A stretch of 64,000 nucleotides of DNA from Bacteroidales bacterium (GCA_024401925.1 JAKSKD010000007.1:1-64000); one strand, 5' to 3'. Shown: positions 8,336 to 16,792, numbered from the stretch's first letter. Notes: generated from the letters alone by a model not told the origin. A program made the numbers and translations.

Positions 8336-8343
8336 CAAAGGTA
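8336..8343 (-). promoter_or_regulatory. -7 element TACCTTTG for the 266-residue lipoprotein gene
   Basis: TAnnTTTG match on the minus strand 23 nt upstream of the ATG at 8312, with a TTGG motif about 22 nt further upstream that could serve as the -33 element. Confidence 0.55.
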
Positions 8344-8438
8344 AATGAAGTAAGCAAGTTTATCTCCAATTCTTACCAATTAATTTCTTACAGATGATTT
8401 TTCGTAAAATATTAATTATCAAAAACTTATATACATAA

Positions 8439-8478
8439 GATTCGGGTGTGTAAGAAATAAATCTTACACCCCCGAATC
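8439..8478. terminator. 16-bp stem hairpin in the 302-nt spacer
   Basis: GATTCGGG-T-GTGTAAG (8439-8454) pairs with CTTACAC-C-CCCGAATC (8463-8478): 15 of 16 positions pair around an 8-nt AT loop. On the minus strand the stem is followed by a T-rich stretch, so it may end the TPR regulator transcript about 137 nt after its stop. The stem is unusually long and perfect for that role, so a regulatory site cannot be excluded. The rest of the 8313-8614 spacer is AT-rich and shows no gene. Confidence 0.55.
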
Positions 8479-8614
8479 CCAAAAAATACGATTGTATACT
8501 ATATTATTGATTACTAATTAATTACATATACTTCAAGTTGAAACATTCTATGGTATTATTTGCAAGAAAAAAGACTTTAGTACCTATGGATAATCAAAGG
8601 ATTTGTAAACTAAA

Positions 8615-10321
8615 CTATAGCATTCTGAGATATTCCTCTTTATACGGAGAGTCAAGTCCTCGGATTCTTTCCTTCAAACGAGATTTTTTTGTGTAAACGT
8701 TGGAAATTGACAAACCAAGGATAGAGCCTATCATTTCGGGGTCAAACCCAACTATGCAATAGCAAATAAATCTACTCTCTTTTGGACTGACATCTCCAAG
8801 GTCCGCCTTGAGCCGTTTCACAATATTGTTCAAGTCTTTATTAATCTGGTTTTCAAATCGAGAATGAAGTTTATCATCATCACTGATATACGATATCAAA
8901 TTTTCAACCCTCCTGACGATGAAATCCTTTCTATCTGTACGGTTTGTTGAATTTATATATGCATCACACAGCCTGCCAATCGCTGAAAACTTATCCTTGT
9001 ATGTGGAGACATATTCTTTGCGCAGATTCTCCAGCATCTTTTCCTGTTTTCCACCGCTTATCTTCAATAAATTAACCTGTTCCTGCAAATTCTCATTGGA
9101 TTGCTTCAGGAGTTTGTTAGTCTCCTCTCCAATTTTAAAGAGGCGGTCAATTTCCTTTTCTCTTTTGTCCCGCTTATACTTTTGACAAGCCAAAATCAAA
9201 AGGAACATAAAACATAAACCCATAGCCACGAGCAGTAACCGTAACCTGAGAATATGCGACTCACGCCTCAAATCATTGGCTTCCGATAAATAATAGTTCT
9301 TAAGTGTTTGGCCTATTGAATCAGACAAAAGTTGATCGATTATCTCTGAATTATACGAGTTTGAATCAATATTATACTCAAGCGACTTTTCATAATTGCC
9401 CCTGTACTGTTCTATCCGATAGAGCCAGTAGAGTATCGAATTTCTATTTGGCTCGTTTAACTTTTCAAGTTGATTCTCAATTCTTATACTTGTCTCCATA
9501 TCGCCGGTTAAGGCGGAAGCATAAGCCCATACTCCATAGTCTGTTAGAGAAAGTGGACGATTATAAGATTGAGACAGTTGTTTTAGAAGTTCAATTGCCG
9601 CTACAGGATCTTGATTTGGCTGGACCACCTTCATCCTTGCATAGTTCGATAAATAAACGGACATAGCTACAGTATCCTCTCTGGCTTTTTCAATGCCTAT
9701 TCGGAACAAAGAATCAGCCTTATCCCAATCTTGCCTGCCATAGTATAAGATTGCCAGACGCCCGGCTGATAAATTACCATGGCGTAAGTCTCCGGCCTTT
9801 TCAAAAGCGGATATACCCTTCTTTACGTATTCTGCCTCTTTATCTTTGTTCCTTATATTATTGTAGATGTCGGCAAAAGCCATATAGAGAAGACCTTTCG
9901 CTTGATAGTCAGAAGCATCATCACATACACGTTCCCCTTTGGAAAATGAAACAACTGCCGAATTATAATCCCTGTCGTTATATTGTAACCTGCCCAAATA
10001 ATAAAATGCTTTAAGTATTTCATCGGATGTTCCATGTTTTTGGTAGTATTCGACAGCAGGCATTATGACGCTGACATCTGTAGTGTCAATGTAGTTCTTG
10101 TCCAAAGCCATAGCGTAAAGGAGGGAGAATTTGGCTTTGGATTTCTTTGATTCAAGGGTATTGCGGTCTATGGCCTGCAGGACGGCAAGGGCGCTGTCCG
10201 GACGTTCCTGGATGTAGGATTCGACATCTTCCAGTGCAGAAAAAACATTGCTACTGCAAGAGTACAGTCCTTGCAGCAGCATAAACATTAATATAAAATA
10301 CCTTGCTTTCATTATATACAT
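8615..10321 (-). CDS. TPR lipoprotein with transmembrane segment and C-terminal HTH-like domain
   Basis: A Bacteroidota-type one-piece sensor/regulator of 568 residues. In order: lipoprotein-like signal (LYSCSS, Cys at 22), TPR-like helical repeats (about 30-320), one transmembrane helix (358-379), a charged coiled coil (385-437), and a C-terminal region with a helix-turn-helix look (SPKESRFICYCIVG to NVYTKKSRLKERI, 512-552), resembling the LuxR-like tail of this family. The TPR part would be periplasmic and the HTH cytoplasmic. Many such proteins control neighbouring surface-protein genes; the adjacent lipoprotein is a candidate target, as inference. The start is 10321 or, three codons on, 10312 (MKARYF). 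A minus-strand -7 element (TATATTTG) sits at 10394-10387. Confidence 0.75.
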   Translation of the reverse strand: MYIMKARYFILMFMLLQGLYSCSSNVFSALEDVESYIQERPDSALAVLQAIDRNTLESKKSKAKFSLLYAMALDKNYIDTTDVSVIMPAVEYYQKHGTSDEILKAFYYLGRLQYNDRDYNSAVVSFSKGERVCDDASDYQAKGLLYMAFADIYNNIRNKDKEAEYVKKGISAFEKAGDLRHGNLSAGRLAILYYGRQDWDKADSLFRIGIEKAREDTVAMSVYLSNYARMKVVQPNQDPVAAIELLKQLSQSYNRPLSLTDYGVWAYASALTGDMETSIRIENQLEKLNEPNRNSILYWLYRIEQYRGNYEKSLEYNIDSNSYNSEIIDQLLSDSIGQTLKNYYLSEANDLRRESHILRLRLLLVAMGLCFMFLLILACQKYKRDKREKEIDRLFKIGEETNKLLKQSNENLQEQVNLLKISGGKQEKMLENLRKEYVSTYKDKFSAIGRLCDAYINSTNRTDRKDFIVRRVENLISYISDDDKLHSRFENQINKDLNNIVKRLKADLGDVSPKESRFICYCIVGFDPEMIGSILGLSISNVYTKKSRLKERIRGLDSPYKEEYLRML

Positions 10322-10386
10322 TGGCAGACAACAGATGAATCAATTTGTCTGAATCTGGCCTATTTAACTCGGCGAAATCCGTTGGG

Positions 10387-10394
10387 CAAATATA
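10387..10394 (-). promoter_or_regulatory. -7 element TATATTTG for the TPR regulator
   Basis: Perfect TAnnTTTG on the minus strand, about 65 nt before the start codon. No clear -33 TTTG. It implies a 5' leader of about 60 nt. Confidence 0.5.
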
Positions 10395-10498
10395 ATAATT
10401 AATAATTCTTCAGGAAATTATTAGAAATCAGGTCGATATCGAAATAGCTTATGGACACAGATGTACCATATTTTAAACTTTTCTTCGGTCAGTTCGCA

Positions 10499-11704
10499 CT
10501 ATCCAAGTGGATGTTTGAACAATTCCTTGAAATCCAGTTTGAAGAAATCTTCAAGTGGCAGACCTTCAGGACCGACAATGAATGAGTTGATTATTCTGTC
10601 CCTATACTTGTCTTTGAACTCCTGATATCCACTGTCGTTCTTGGCAGAACCGCTCTTTGCTTCTATGGCAATCAGTCGCTCACCTTTCTTGAGAACATAA
10701 TCACATTCCTTCTTCTTGTCGTTTCTCCAGTACAGAACATCAAACTTATCTGTAGTTGACCTCCCGAGAAGGAATGCACCAACGGCTGATTCTACCTGAC
10801 GCCCCCACTCGGTCTTGTTCATGAGAGCCTCTTTGAATGTGTGTTCGCACCAGCGGTTTCTAAAAGCGTTGTTGTATGTCTGCAACTTGGGCACGGAATT
10901 TCTTGTCCCGACAGCCGAAGGTTCATACTTGAACATGGGTTTGACAAGCATCGTTTCATCAAGGATTCTGAGATAAGAGCCAATTGTGGGAACGGTTCCG
11001 CTATTGATGACACCCTGCATCTTTGTCATAGATAATTCGTGGGCTGAATAGATGGAGGCCACTTCAAATACCTGACGTAGAAGAGCCGGATTGCGGATCT
11101 CCTCCACTTCAAGGATGTCCCTTGTGAGGATAGGATTTATTATTGAATCTTCCATCATGTCGCGCCACCGGTCCTCATCCTTTACATACGGAGCCAGACC
11201 AGGGAAACCTCCGAAGTACACAAACTCCTCCATCGTGAAGCCGAATGCCTGCTGCATCTCCGGCCATTCCCAATACCCCATCTTTATGATTTCGAAGCGG
11301 CCGGCAAGAGTCTCTTCCAATCCCTTCTGAATCAGCAGCCTTGACGACCCTAACAGGATAACCTTGAGGTTCCTTTTGTCGCGCGTATCCTGGTCCCATT
11401 CTTTCTTGACCACATCGCTCCATCCGGTAATCTTTTGGATTTCATCGATAATCAGAATCCTTTCTTGCTCCTTGTTCAGCATCATCACCGTGCGTGCTTC
11501 ATGCCATCTCTCGGATATCCACTCAGCATTGTTCTTCCCGACTCCATCAGCGTTGAAAAGGCTGCACAGTGCGCCGGCCTGCTCAATGAATTGCCCGACC
11601 ATAGTGGATTTCCCGACCTGACGTGGGCCCATAATAACCTGTATAGTCCTTCTTGGCTCCGTCATTCTGGACTTCAGGACCTGAAGATGCTGTCTTTCGT
11701 ACAT
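10499..11704 (-). CDS. AAA-type ATPase with DUF4143 C-terminal region
   Basis: Member of the widespread AAA/DUF4143 ATPase family (401 residues). Walker A is GPRQVGKST (26-34), Walker B is LIIDEIQ (D87-E88), and a sensor-like LLGSSRLL follows at about 115. The C-terminal part holds an ECDYV...AIEAKSG motif (about residues 333-353), a PD-(D/E)XK nuclease-like pattern kept in many DUF4143 proteins. The role is not established; the family is scattered, often horizontally acquired, and sometimes linked to defence or toxin-antitoxin contexts. The gene is isolated, in an accessory stretch. Two identical AT palindromes lie just upstream of its promoter. Confidence 0.82.
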   Translation of the reverse strand: MYERQHLQVLKSRMTEPRRTIQVIMGPRQVGKSTMVGQFIEQAGALCSLFNADGVGKNNAEWISERWHEARTVMMLNKEQERILIIDEIQKITGWSDVVKKEWDQDTRDKRNLKVILLGSSRLLIQKGLEETLAGRFEIIKMGYWEWPEMQQAFGFTMEEFVYFGGFPGLAPYVKDEDRWRDMMEDSIINPILTRDILEVEEIRNPALLRQVFEVASIYSAHELSMTKMQGVINSGTVPTIGSYLRILDETMLVKPMFKYEPSAVGTRNSVPKLQTYNNAFRNRWCEHTFKEALMNKTEWGRQVESAVGAFLLGRSTTDKFDVLYWRNDKKKECDYVLKKGERLIAIEAKSGSAKNDSGYQEFKDKYRDRIINSFIVGPEGLPLEDFFKLDFKELFKHPLG

Positions 11705-11729
11705 AATTGTTTCATCATTTTTCCTCCAG

Positions 11730-11776
11730 CAAATATAGCTATGTTTTATAAAATTGTAAAATGTATTTTATAAAAT
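11730..11776 (-). promoter_or_regulatory. promoter of the DUF4143 ATPase gene with paired palindromic operator-like sites
   Basis: On the minus strand a -7 element TATATTTG (11737-11730) lies 25 nt before the ATG at 11704. Upstream are two exact copies of TTTTATAAAAT, at 11744-11754 and 11766-11776, 22 bp apart (about two helical turns). One sits inside the spacer between the -7 and the expected -33 position and the other just behind it. Such phased dyads suggest a repressor site, possibly autoregulatory; AT-rich sequence could also produce this by chance. Confidence 0.4.
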
Positions 11777-11916
11777 CTATGCAGCACTTCGAAAAAAACA
11801 ATTTTGTACCTATTACGGCATATGGCATTATTTCAAAATACAAGTAAATTTCAAGTTCTGTCATTGTAGTCTCAGGGCAGAGTTCCCGGCACAGTCTGGC
11901 CCATCCTTGCTCAGTC

Positions 11917-13515
11917 TTAACTATCATCGGCATTAAGCAAGTAAAGGACATCCCCACGCTGAAGCACGGTGTCCCCGTCAGGGATTATCTGTTCATCCCC
12001 GCGCCGTACCATTACTATGTAAGAATTGTCCTTTTTCGGATAGTCCTTGATCTTTTTCCCGATACCGACGCTGTTCATTGATATCGGATGCTCACGGATG
12101 TCGGCATCCGTCGCGTTCTCGTAGGCCTTGGAGCAGAATATCACCTCATCACCCGCTAACAGTTGGGTGTTTCCCTTGGTAATGATCTTCTTTCCGTCTC
12201 TGAATAACATCAGCAACTTAATATTCTCAGGAAGAATCAGGTCTTTTACCATCTGATTGTCCCACACGCCGCCTGCCGGTATTCTCACTTTGCCGAAAGA
12301 CAACTCGCTGTGTTCGTTGAAGTCGGAGAACGTCCTCATCACATCGGCATTCTGGTCATTCATCTTGAAAGCCTTTGCCGCCCATGGAATGAGTGACCCC
12401 TGCAGTGCTATAGAAATGAGCACGATACAGAACACAATATCAAAAATTTCATGTTCCAGCGGCAGCCCCGATGTGAGGGTCATTATAGCAAATACGATGG
12501 AAGCCACACCCCTCAGGCCGACAAATGACACAAGTCCTAACTGCTTTGCCGGATATTTACGGAAAGGAGCCAGAATAGATGATACCGCAACCGGTCTGGC
12601 TATAAGTGTTATGAAGAGGAAGATAATGATTGCCGGCAATATGACATTGGGAAGATTCGTAGGATGTGCAATATATCCCAAAATAAAGAATATCAGTATT
12701 TGCATAAAGGTAGTGACTCCGTCAAAGAATATCACCAGACCCTTACGTCCCTTGAATTCATAATTTCCGAGAATGATGCCGATGATATACACGCTGAGGT
12801 AGCCGTTTCCTCCTATCAATGAAGGGAGTGCATAGCCAAGCACTGACACGGCCACTATGAACATCAAATCAAAACCTTTGGGCAAGGTGAACTTTTTGAG
12901 GATAAAGGCGGCACCTTGTGCAATGAGGATTCCACCAAGTGCGCCGAATCCCAACTGCGAGAATATCATCCATACCACATGACCTCCTGAAGCTGTACCT
13001 CCCAGGACTGAGAGCATAACAGCCGTAAGCATATACGAACAAGGGTCGTTGGACCCACTTTCGATCTCCAGCATTGGCGCGGTATTGTTTTTGAGGCCCA
13101 TCTTGCGTGTCCTCAAGATAGAGAACACCGACGCCGCATCCGTAGAACTGATAACGGACCCCATTATCATTCCTTCCACCCAGCCCCATCCGAGAGCAAA
13201 ATGGCAGAACACCCCAACGAGACCGGCAGTCAGAGCTACTCCTATGGTCGCAAGGAGCCCCGATTCCAGTGCTACAGGCTTGGCAGACTTCCAATTGGTT
13301 CCGAATCCGCCATAAAACATTATGAAAATAAGAGCAATAGTACAGATGTCTCCGGAAAATTTGGTTACCTCAAGTGGGACCTCATCGTGCCACCCCAGCA
13401 GAACACCAAGCAGTATAAAAAGGAGCAGCACCGGTATCCCCAGCCTGCTTGACACTTTGTTTAGGAAAATACAAGTAAAAATAATCAGTGCACCTACTAC
13501 CAGTAATGTATTCAT
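11917..13515 (-). CDS. K+/H+ antiporter, CPA1 NhaP2/CvrA type
   Basis: Inner-membrane cation/proton antiporter of 532 residues. The N-terminal about 380 residues form a Na+/H+-exchanger domain with some twelve hydrophobic helices, including SSTDAASVFSILR (about 125-137) and the conserved SNDP motif (ESGSNDP, about 152-158) typical of the transport site. The C-terminal part contains a TrkA-C (RCK_C) type domain (KVRIPAGGVWDNQMV, about 405 on) followed by GDEVIF and a second short GDVLYLL strand. Domain order and length match NhaP2/CvrA, which exports K+ and helps osmotic adaptation. Single gene; the 72-nt spacer behind it (13516-13587) separates it from recO. Confidence 0.9.
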   Translation of the reverse strand: MNTLLVVGALIIFTCIFLNKVSSRLGIPVLLLFILLGVLLGWHDEVPLEVTKFSGDICTIALIFIMFYGGFGTNWKSAKPVALESGLLATIGVALTAGLVGVFCHFALGWGWVEGMIMGSVISSTDAASVFSILRTRKMGLKNNTAPMLEIESGSNDPCSYMLTAVMLSVLGGTASGGHVVWMIFSQLGFGALGGILIAQGAAFILKKFTLPKGFDLMFIVAVSVLGYALPSLIGGNGYLSVYIIGIILGNYEFKGRKGLVIFFDGVTTFMQILIFFILGYIAHPTNLPNVILPAIIIFLFITLIARPVAVSSILAPFRKYPAKQLGLVSFVGLRGVASIVFAIMTLTSGLPLEHEIFDIVFCIVLISIALQGSLIPWAAKAFKMNDQNADVMRTFSDFNEHSELSFGKVRIPAGGVWDNQMVKDLILPENIKLLMLFRDGKKIITKGNTQLLAGDEVIFCSKAYENATDADIREHPISMNSVGIGKKIKDYPKKDNSYIVMVRRGDEQIIPDGDTVLQRGDVLYLLNADDS

Positions 13516-13559
13516 AGTCTTCTATAATATTTGTGGGTAATGACAGCAAAAATCATACA

Positions 13560-13576
13560 ATCCGTCCGGAACGGAT
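13560..13576 (-). terminator. weak hairpin after recO
   Basis: ATCCGT (13560-13565) pairs with ACGGAT (13571-13576) around a 5-nt loop, and a T-rich stretch follows on the minus strand. Short stem; possible terminator of the rdgB-recO transcript. Confidence 0.3.
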
Positions 13577-13587
13577 GGCGAAACGGT

Positions 13588-14169
13588 TCAGAAGGCGTAT
13601 AGTTCGCGGAGAACCTTGAGGGACTGTATGTTCAGCTTTGTATCCAGATGATATGAAAGATAGCGCAGGAGCGCTTCGAGGTTGTCTTTTTCAAGCGGAG
13701 AAGTGAACGGCTCGAGGTCTTCGGCGGCAGGGGCGAAGCCGAGCGCCATGCACAGCTCCAGCAAGAACTTCATATTGAACTCCGAATAGCCTCCCGACAG
13801 AGCGTCCAACTCAAGTATCACTTTCCGGCACCACTCATACAGACCGTCCTCATAAACTCCCTCGAACACCGACTTGAAAAGCACCTCGCTCATAAACAAG
13901 GTCATATTGTTCTTGTGGATGTTCTGCCTTATTCCCATCAGCGCTTCCTTCGAAATGATGTTCTTGGCCCGCCAGAGCTGCGATTTGCTGTTCTCCACAA
14001 TTTCAGCTTCCAGGATGTTCAACGGCAGGAACAGCGACATAGAAGACCCTGCCTTGATGCTGACTATGAAGGAACGCCGGCCATACTCGCGGCTCAAGGT
14101 ATGGACCACGATAGCATTGTCCTTGATTTTTGTCTGATGAAGGACGATGAACTCGACAGGTGTCGTCAT
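13588..14169 (-). CDS. recO: DNA repair protein RecO
   Basis: Recombination mediator of the RecFOR pathway; it binds single-stranded DNA and SSB and helps load RecA. The 193-residue protein begins with the OB-fold of RecO (LHQTKIKDNAIVVHTLSREYG, within 9-29) and continues with the helical C-terminal domain (FMSEVLFKSVFEG ... ELCMALGFAP). It is shorter than the roughly 240-residue E. coli protein and shows no zinc-binding cysteines, a pattern seen in Bacteroidota RecO. Its ATG overlaps the rdgB stop by 4 nt, so the two are translationally coupled. Confidence 0.85.
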   Translation of the reverse strand: MTTPVEFIVLHQTKIKDNAIVVHTLSREYGRRSFIVSIKAGSSMSLFLPLNILEAEIVENSKSQLWRAKNIISKEALMGIRQNIHKNNMTLFMSEVLFKSVFEGVYEDGLYEWCRKVILELDALSGGYSEFNMKFLLELCMALGFAPAAEDLEPFTSPLEKDNLEALLRYLSYHLDTKLNIQSLKVLRELYAF

Positions 14170-14753
14170 AGATTTTCAGCCATCCACGCGGCCATTGCCC
14201 TGAGGCATTGACCCCTGTGGGATATTGCATTCTTTTCTTCGACCCCGATTTCCGAGAATGTCTTTGGCGCGAAGGCATCCGGGACGAATATCGGGTCATA
14301 CCCGAAACCTCTCGTACCCGAGCGCTCGAAAGCGATCTTTCCCTCGACCACACCGTCAAAGAAATGAGGTTCCCCTCCAGTAAGCAGAGTCACGACCGTG
14401 CGGAAGCGTGCCGTACGCGGTTCTCCGGGATGTTTTTCAAGTTCGCCCAGCAGCTTCTCAATGTTGTCATCAAAACTGCATTGATCGCCGGCATAACGGG
14501 CCGAATACACTCCCGGAGCCCCTCCGAGTGCATCTACTTCAAGTCCCGAATCGTCTGCGAAACAGTCAAGTCCGGTCTTTTGATAAATATATTCAGCCTT
14601 CTGGAGGGAATTGGCACGAAGTGTGTCACCTGTCTCGGGGATTTCTTCTGTGATGCCCATCTGCGCGGGCGTGACCAGTTCGAATCCCTGGCCGAGGATT
14701 TCGGAAGCCTCTGCAAGCTTCCCCATATTTCCGGTAGCAAAAATGATTTTCAT
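14166..14753 (-). CDS. rdgB: RdgB/HAM1 non-canonical purine NTP pyrophosphatase
   Basis: House-cleaning enzyme that hydrolyses ITP, dITP and XTP to monophosphates, keeping inosine and xanthosine out of DNA and RNA. At 195 residues it has the family's usual length and motifs: ATGNMGKLAEAS near the N-terminus, DDSGLEVDALGG (about 68-79), and the C-terminal GFGYDPIFVPD and SHRGQCLRAM. The start ATG at 14753 is only 6 nt downstream of a minus-strand -7 element (TACCTTTG, 14767-14760), so the mRNA is predicted to have almost no leader. First gene of the rdgB-recO operon, divergent from the S41 protease gene. Confidence 0.94.
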   Translation of the reverse strand: MKIIFATGNMGKLAEASEILGQGFELVTPAQMGITEEIPETGDTLRANSLQKAEYIYQKTGLDCFADDSGLEVDALGGAPGVYSARYAGDQCSFDDNIEKLLGELEKHPGEPRTARFRTVVTLLTGGEPHFFDGVVEGKIAFERSGTRGFGYDPIFVPDAFAPKTFSEIGVEEKNAISHRGQCLRAMAAWMAENL

Positions 14754-14759
14754 ATATTA

Positions 14760-14785
14760 CAAAGGTACAATTTTTACTATTTTTG
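14760..14785. promoter_or_regulatory. bidirectional promoter, rdgB / S41 protease
   Basis: TACCTTTG on the minus strand (14767-14760) and TATTTTTG on the plus strand (14778-14785) are separated by only 10 bp. The rdgB ATG is 6 nt and the protease ATG 4 nt from the end of its -7 element. With the -7 G usually 3-5 nt before the transcription start in this phylum, both mRNAs should start at or next to the start codon. Confidence 0.65.
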
Positions 14786-14789
14786 TGCT

Positions 14790-16388
14790 ATGAGAAAAAC
14801 AACATTATTACTCGTTGCGGTACTTCTGTGCACCGTGAGTTTCGCACAATCCAGAAACTTCAAGTCAGGCAAATGGTCTGAAATCCAGAGCGCAATACGC
14901 AAGGAACTCAGCAGATCCTTTGTGGACTCGCTTCCTATAGACAGGATGGAAAGAGCCGCTGTGGATGCCCTGTTGGAGGAACTCGACCCGTACACGATAT
15001 ACATTCCGGAAGAGGAGAACGAGGATCTTGAAATGATGCTCAACAAGGCATACGGAGGCATCGGCGCCATTATTTATAAACCGGATGTCAATGGTAACGT
15101 CATCATCAACGAACCTTATGCGGGCTCTCCTGCCGCACGCGCGGGACTTGTCTGCGGGGACGAGATTCTTGCTGTGGACGGAGTCAGCACACACGGTCTG
15201 ACATCCAAGGAAGCAAGCGACAGGATGAAGGGCAAACCGGGAACAACAGTCGTGTTCCAGGTGCAGCGGGTACGCGGCGGACAGATTGAAGATATTTGCA
15301 TCATACGCGAGCGCATCCACCTCCCTGACGTGGAATATGCAGGGATGCTCAATGATACTACAGGCTACATCCTCCAGTCCGGATTCACGGAAAATGTCTC
15401 TAACGAGATCAAGGAAGCTTTCCTCAAATTGAAGTCTCAGGGAATGAAGAAACTTGTACTTGACCTTCGCGGGAACGGGGGAGGAGTACTGCAGGAAGCA
15501 GTCAAGATTGTATCCCTCTTCGTCCCTAAGGGCGAGACCGTAGTGACATCCAGGGGGTCCGACGGAGAAAAGACATACAACACCATAAGCGACCCTATCG
15601 ATACTGAAATACCAATTATCGTAATGGTCGATGCGGCAAGTGCATCAGCATCCGAGATTGTCGCAGGAGCTCTCCAGGACCTCGACAGGGCAACCATTAT
15701 GGGCAAGCGCACATATGGGAAGGGACTTGTACAAAGTCTCAGACCGCTTCCGTACAACGGAGCGATGAAAATCACCACAGCTAAATATTACACCCCTTCA
15801 GGCCGTTGCGTACAGGCTATTGACTACAGCAACCGTGCTGAGGATGGCAGCGTAGGCCACATCCCGGATTCCCTCACACACGAATTCCATACAGCAAAAG
15901 GCCGGATTGTTCGCGACGGTGGCGGTATTACGCCGGACGTCGATATCAACGTGCACGAATACAGTCGCCTGACATACTCCCTTGTCTTGAGCGGAATCGT
16001 TGAGAATTACACTATTGACTATGTCAGGGCACACGACCATATCCCGGCAATCGATGATTTCCACTTCGACGACTGGGCGGGCTTCGTGGAATTCGCCAAG
16101 ACTAAGGAGTTCGACTACCGCTCAAGCGCAAAGACCTACTTCGACCAGATGCGCAAGGAACTGCAGAAAGACGGCCTTGAGGAGACGATGAAAGATGAGT
16201 TGGACGCTCTTGAGAAGGCTATCAATATGGAGAAGGAGCAGTTCCTCAACCTCAAGAAGGATGAAATCATTCCGTTTATCGAGGAAGAGATTGCGGTCAG
16301 GTATTACTTCCAGGAGGCTGGCATCCGGATACGTCTCCGCTATGATGACCAGCTCGATAAAGCCCTCAAAGCAGCGGCTCTGCAGTGA
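14790..16388 (+). CDS. S41-family C-terminal processing peptidase (CtpA-like), exported
   Basis: Periplasmic carboxyl-terminal processing serine protease, 532 residues from the ATG at 14790. That start is chosen because it yields a clean signal peptide (ends SFAQ, about residue 20); the frame stays open upstream to 14208, but that would cross rdgB. Domains: N-terminal helical region, PDZ domain (about 100-180, with GSPAARAGL), then the S41 catalytic core with the nucleophile Ser in SASASEIVAG and the base Lys in TYGKGLVQ. A C-terminal helical extension of about 130 residues follows, as is usual in Bacteroidota Ctp proteins. It is transcribed from a shared divergent promoter, with an apparently leaderless mRNA. 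Confidence 0.9.
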   Translation: MRKTTLLLVAVLLCTVSFAQSRNFKSGKWSEIQSAIRKELSRSFVDSLPIDRMERAAVDALLEELDPYTIYIPEEENEDLEMMLNKAYGGIGAIIYKPDVNGNVIINEPYAGSPAARAGLVCGDEILAVDGVSTHGLTSKEASDRMKGKPGTTVVFQVQRVRGGQIEDICIIRERIHLPDVEYAGMLNDTTGYILQSGFTENVSNEIKEAFLKLKSQGMKKLVLDLRGNGGGVLQEAVKIVSLFVPKGETVVTSRGSDGEKTYNTISDPIDTEIPIIVMVDAASASASEIVAGALQDLDRATIMGKRTYGKGLVQSLRPLPYNGAMKITTAKYYTPSGRCVQAIDYSNRAEDGSVGHIPDSLTHEFHTAKGRIVRDGGGITPDVDINVHEYSRLTYSLVLSGIVENYTIDYVRAHDHIPAIDDFHFDDWAGFVEFAKTKEFDYRSSAKTYFDQMRKELQKDGLEETMKDELDALEKAINMEKEQFLNLKKDEIIPFIEEEIAVRYYFQEAGIRIRLRYDDQLDKALKAAALQ

Positions 16389-16426
16389 GAAGGACGACCA
16401 TAAAGCGCGGCGCGAATTAATTCATA

Positions 16427-16792
16427 TTATAATGACAGGACTATGACAGGGTCGATATCGAGCTTTTTCGATATCAACCTTGCTTGTTCATAGGTCGGTG
16501 TCTTCTTGCCACCTATGATGTCGCAGAGCCTCGGGGCGGATATGCCAAGCAGCGCGGCGAGTTCTTTTTGAGTGTAATTCCGTTCATTCATCCTTGCCAC
16601 AATAGTACTTGGCAAGGACGGCGTATGGATAGGAAAATGCTCCTGCTCATACTCTTCTACCATAGAGGAAAGAACATCCAGTTCCAAAAGACGTTTGTCA
16701 TTTTTAGGAGTACTCTCATCCGTGGCAAAGAATATCTCGTCTATCCTCGCCATAATAGCCTTGTAATGCTCCTGACTTTTAATCTGTGCCAT
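16427..16792 (-). CDS. higA: HigA-type antitoxin (XRE helix-turn-helix)
   Basis: Antitoxin and autorepressor of a type II HigBA toxin-antitoxin module, 121 residues. The N-terminal half is the HigA dimerisation and toxin-binding part with EEYEQEHFPI; the C-terminal half is an XRE HTH (YTQKELAALLGISAPRLCDI, about 78-97). The frame is complete. The toxin gene that should precede it is broken (see 16796-16920), so this is an orphan antitoxin; it may persist as a repressor or by neutralising a HigB encoded elsewhere. A copy of its last 13 codons is found at 7448-7489. Confidence 0.82.
   Translation of the reverse strand: MAQIKSQEHYKAIMARIDEIFFATDESTPKNDKRLLELDVLSSMVEEYEQEHFPIHTPSLPSTIVARMNERNYTQKELAALLGISAPRLCDIIGGKKTPTYEQARLISKKLDIDPVIVLSL

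Noticed and set aside
10430-10474. Apparent second higA relic around TCGATATCGACC on the minus strand
   Set aside because: The 10-bp core is a perfect palindrome that both strands share; flanking codons (SYFDIDLISNN) do not continue the HigA sequence.
11678-11718. Short leader reading frame (MMKQLCTKDSIFRS) overlapping the start of the DUF4143 ATPase gene
   Set aside because: It has a better ribosome-binding site than the main start but only 14 codons, and the promoter's predicted start site leaves little room; no evidence of translation.
14208-14789. N-terminal extension of the S41 protease through rdgB
   Set aside because: It would run antisense to all of rdgB and would remove the signal peptide that begins at 14790.
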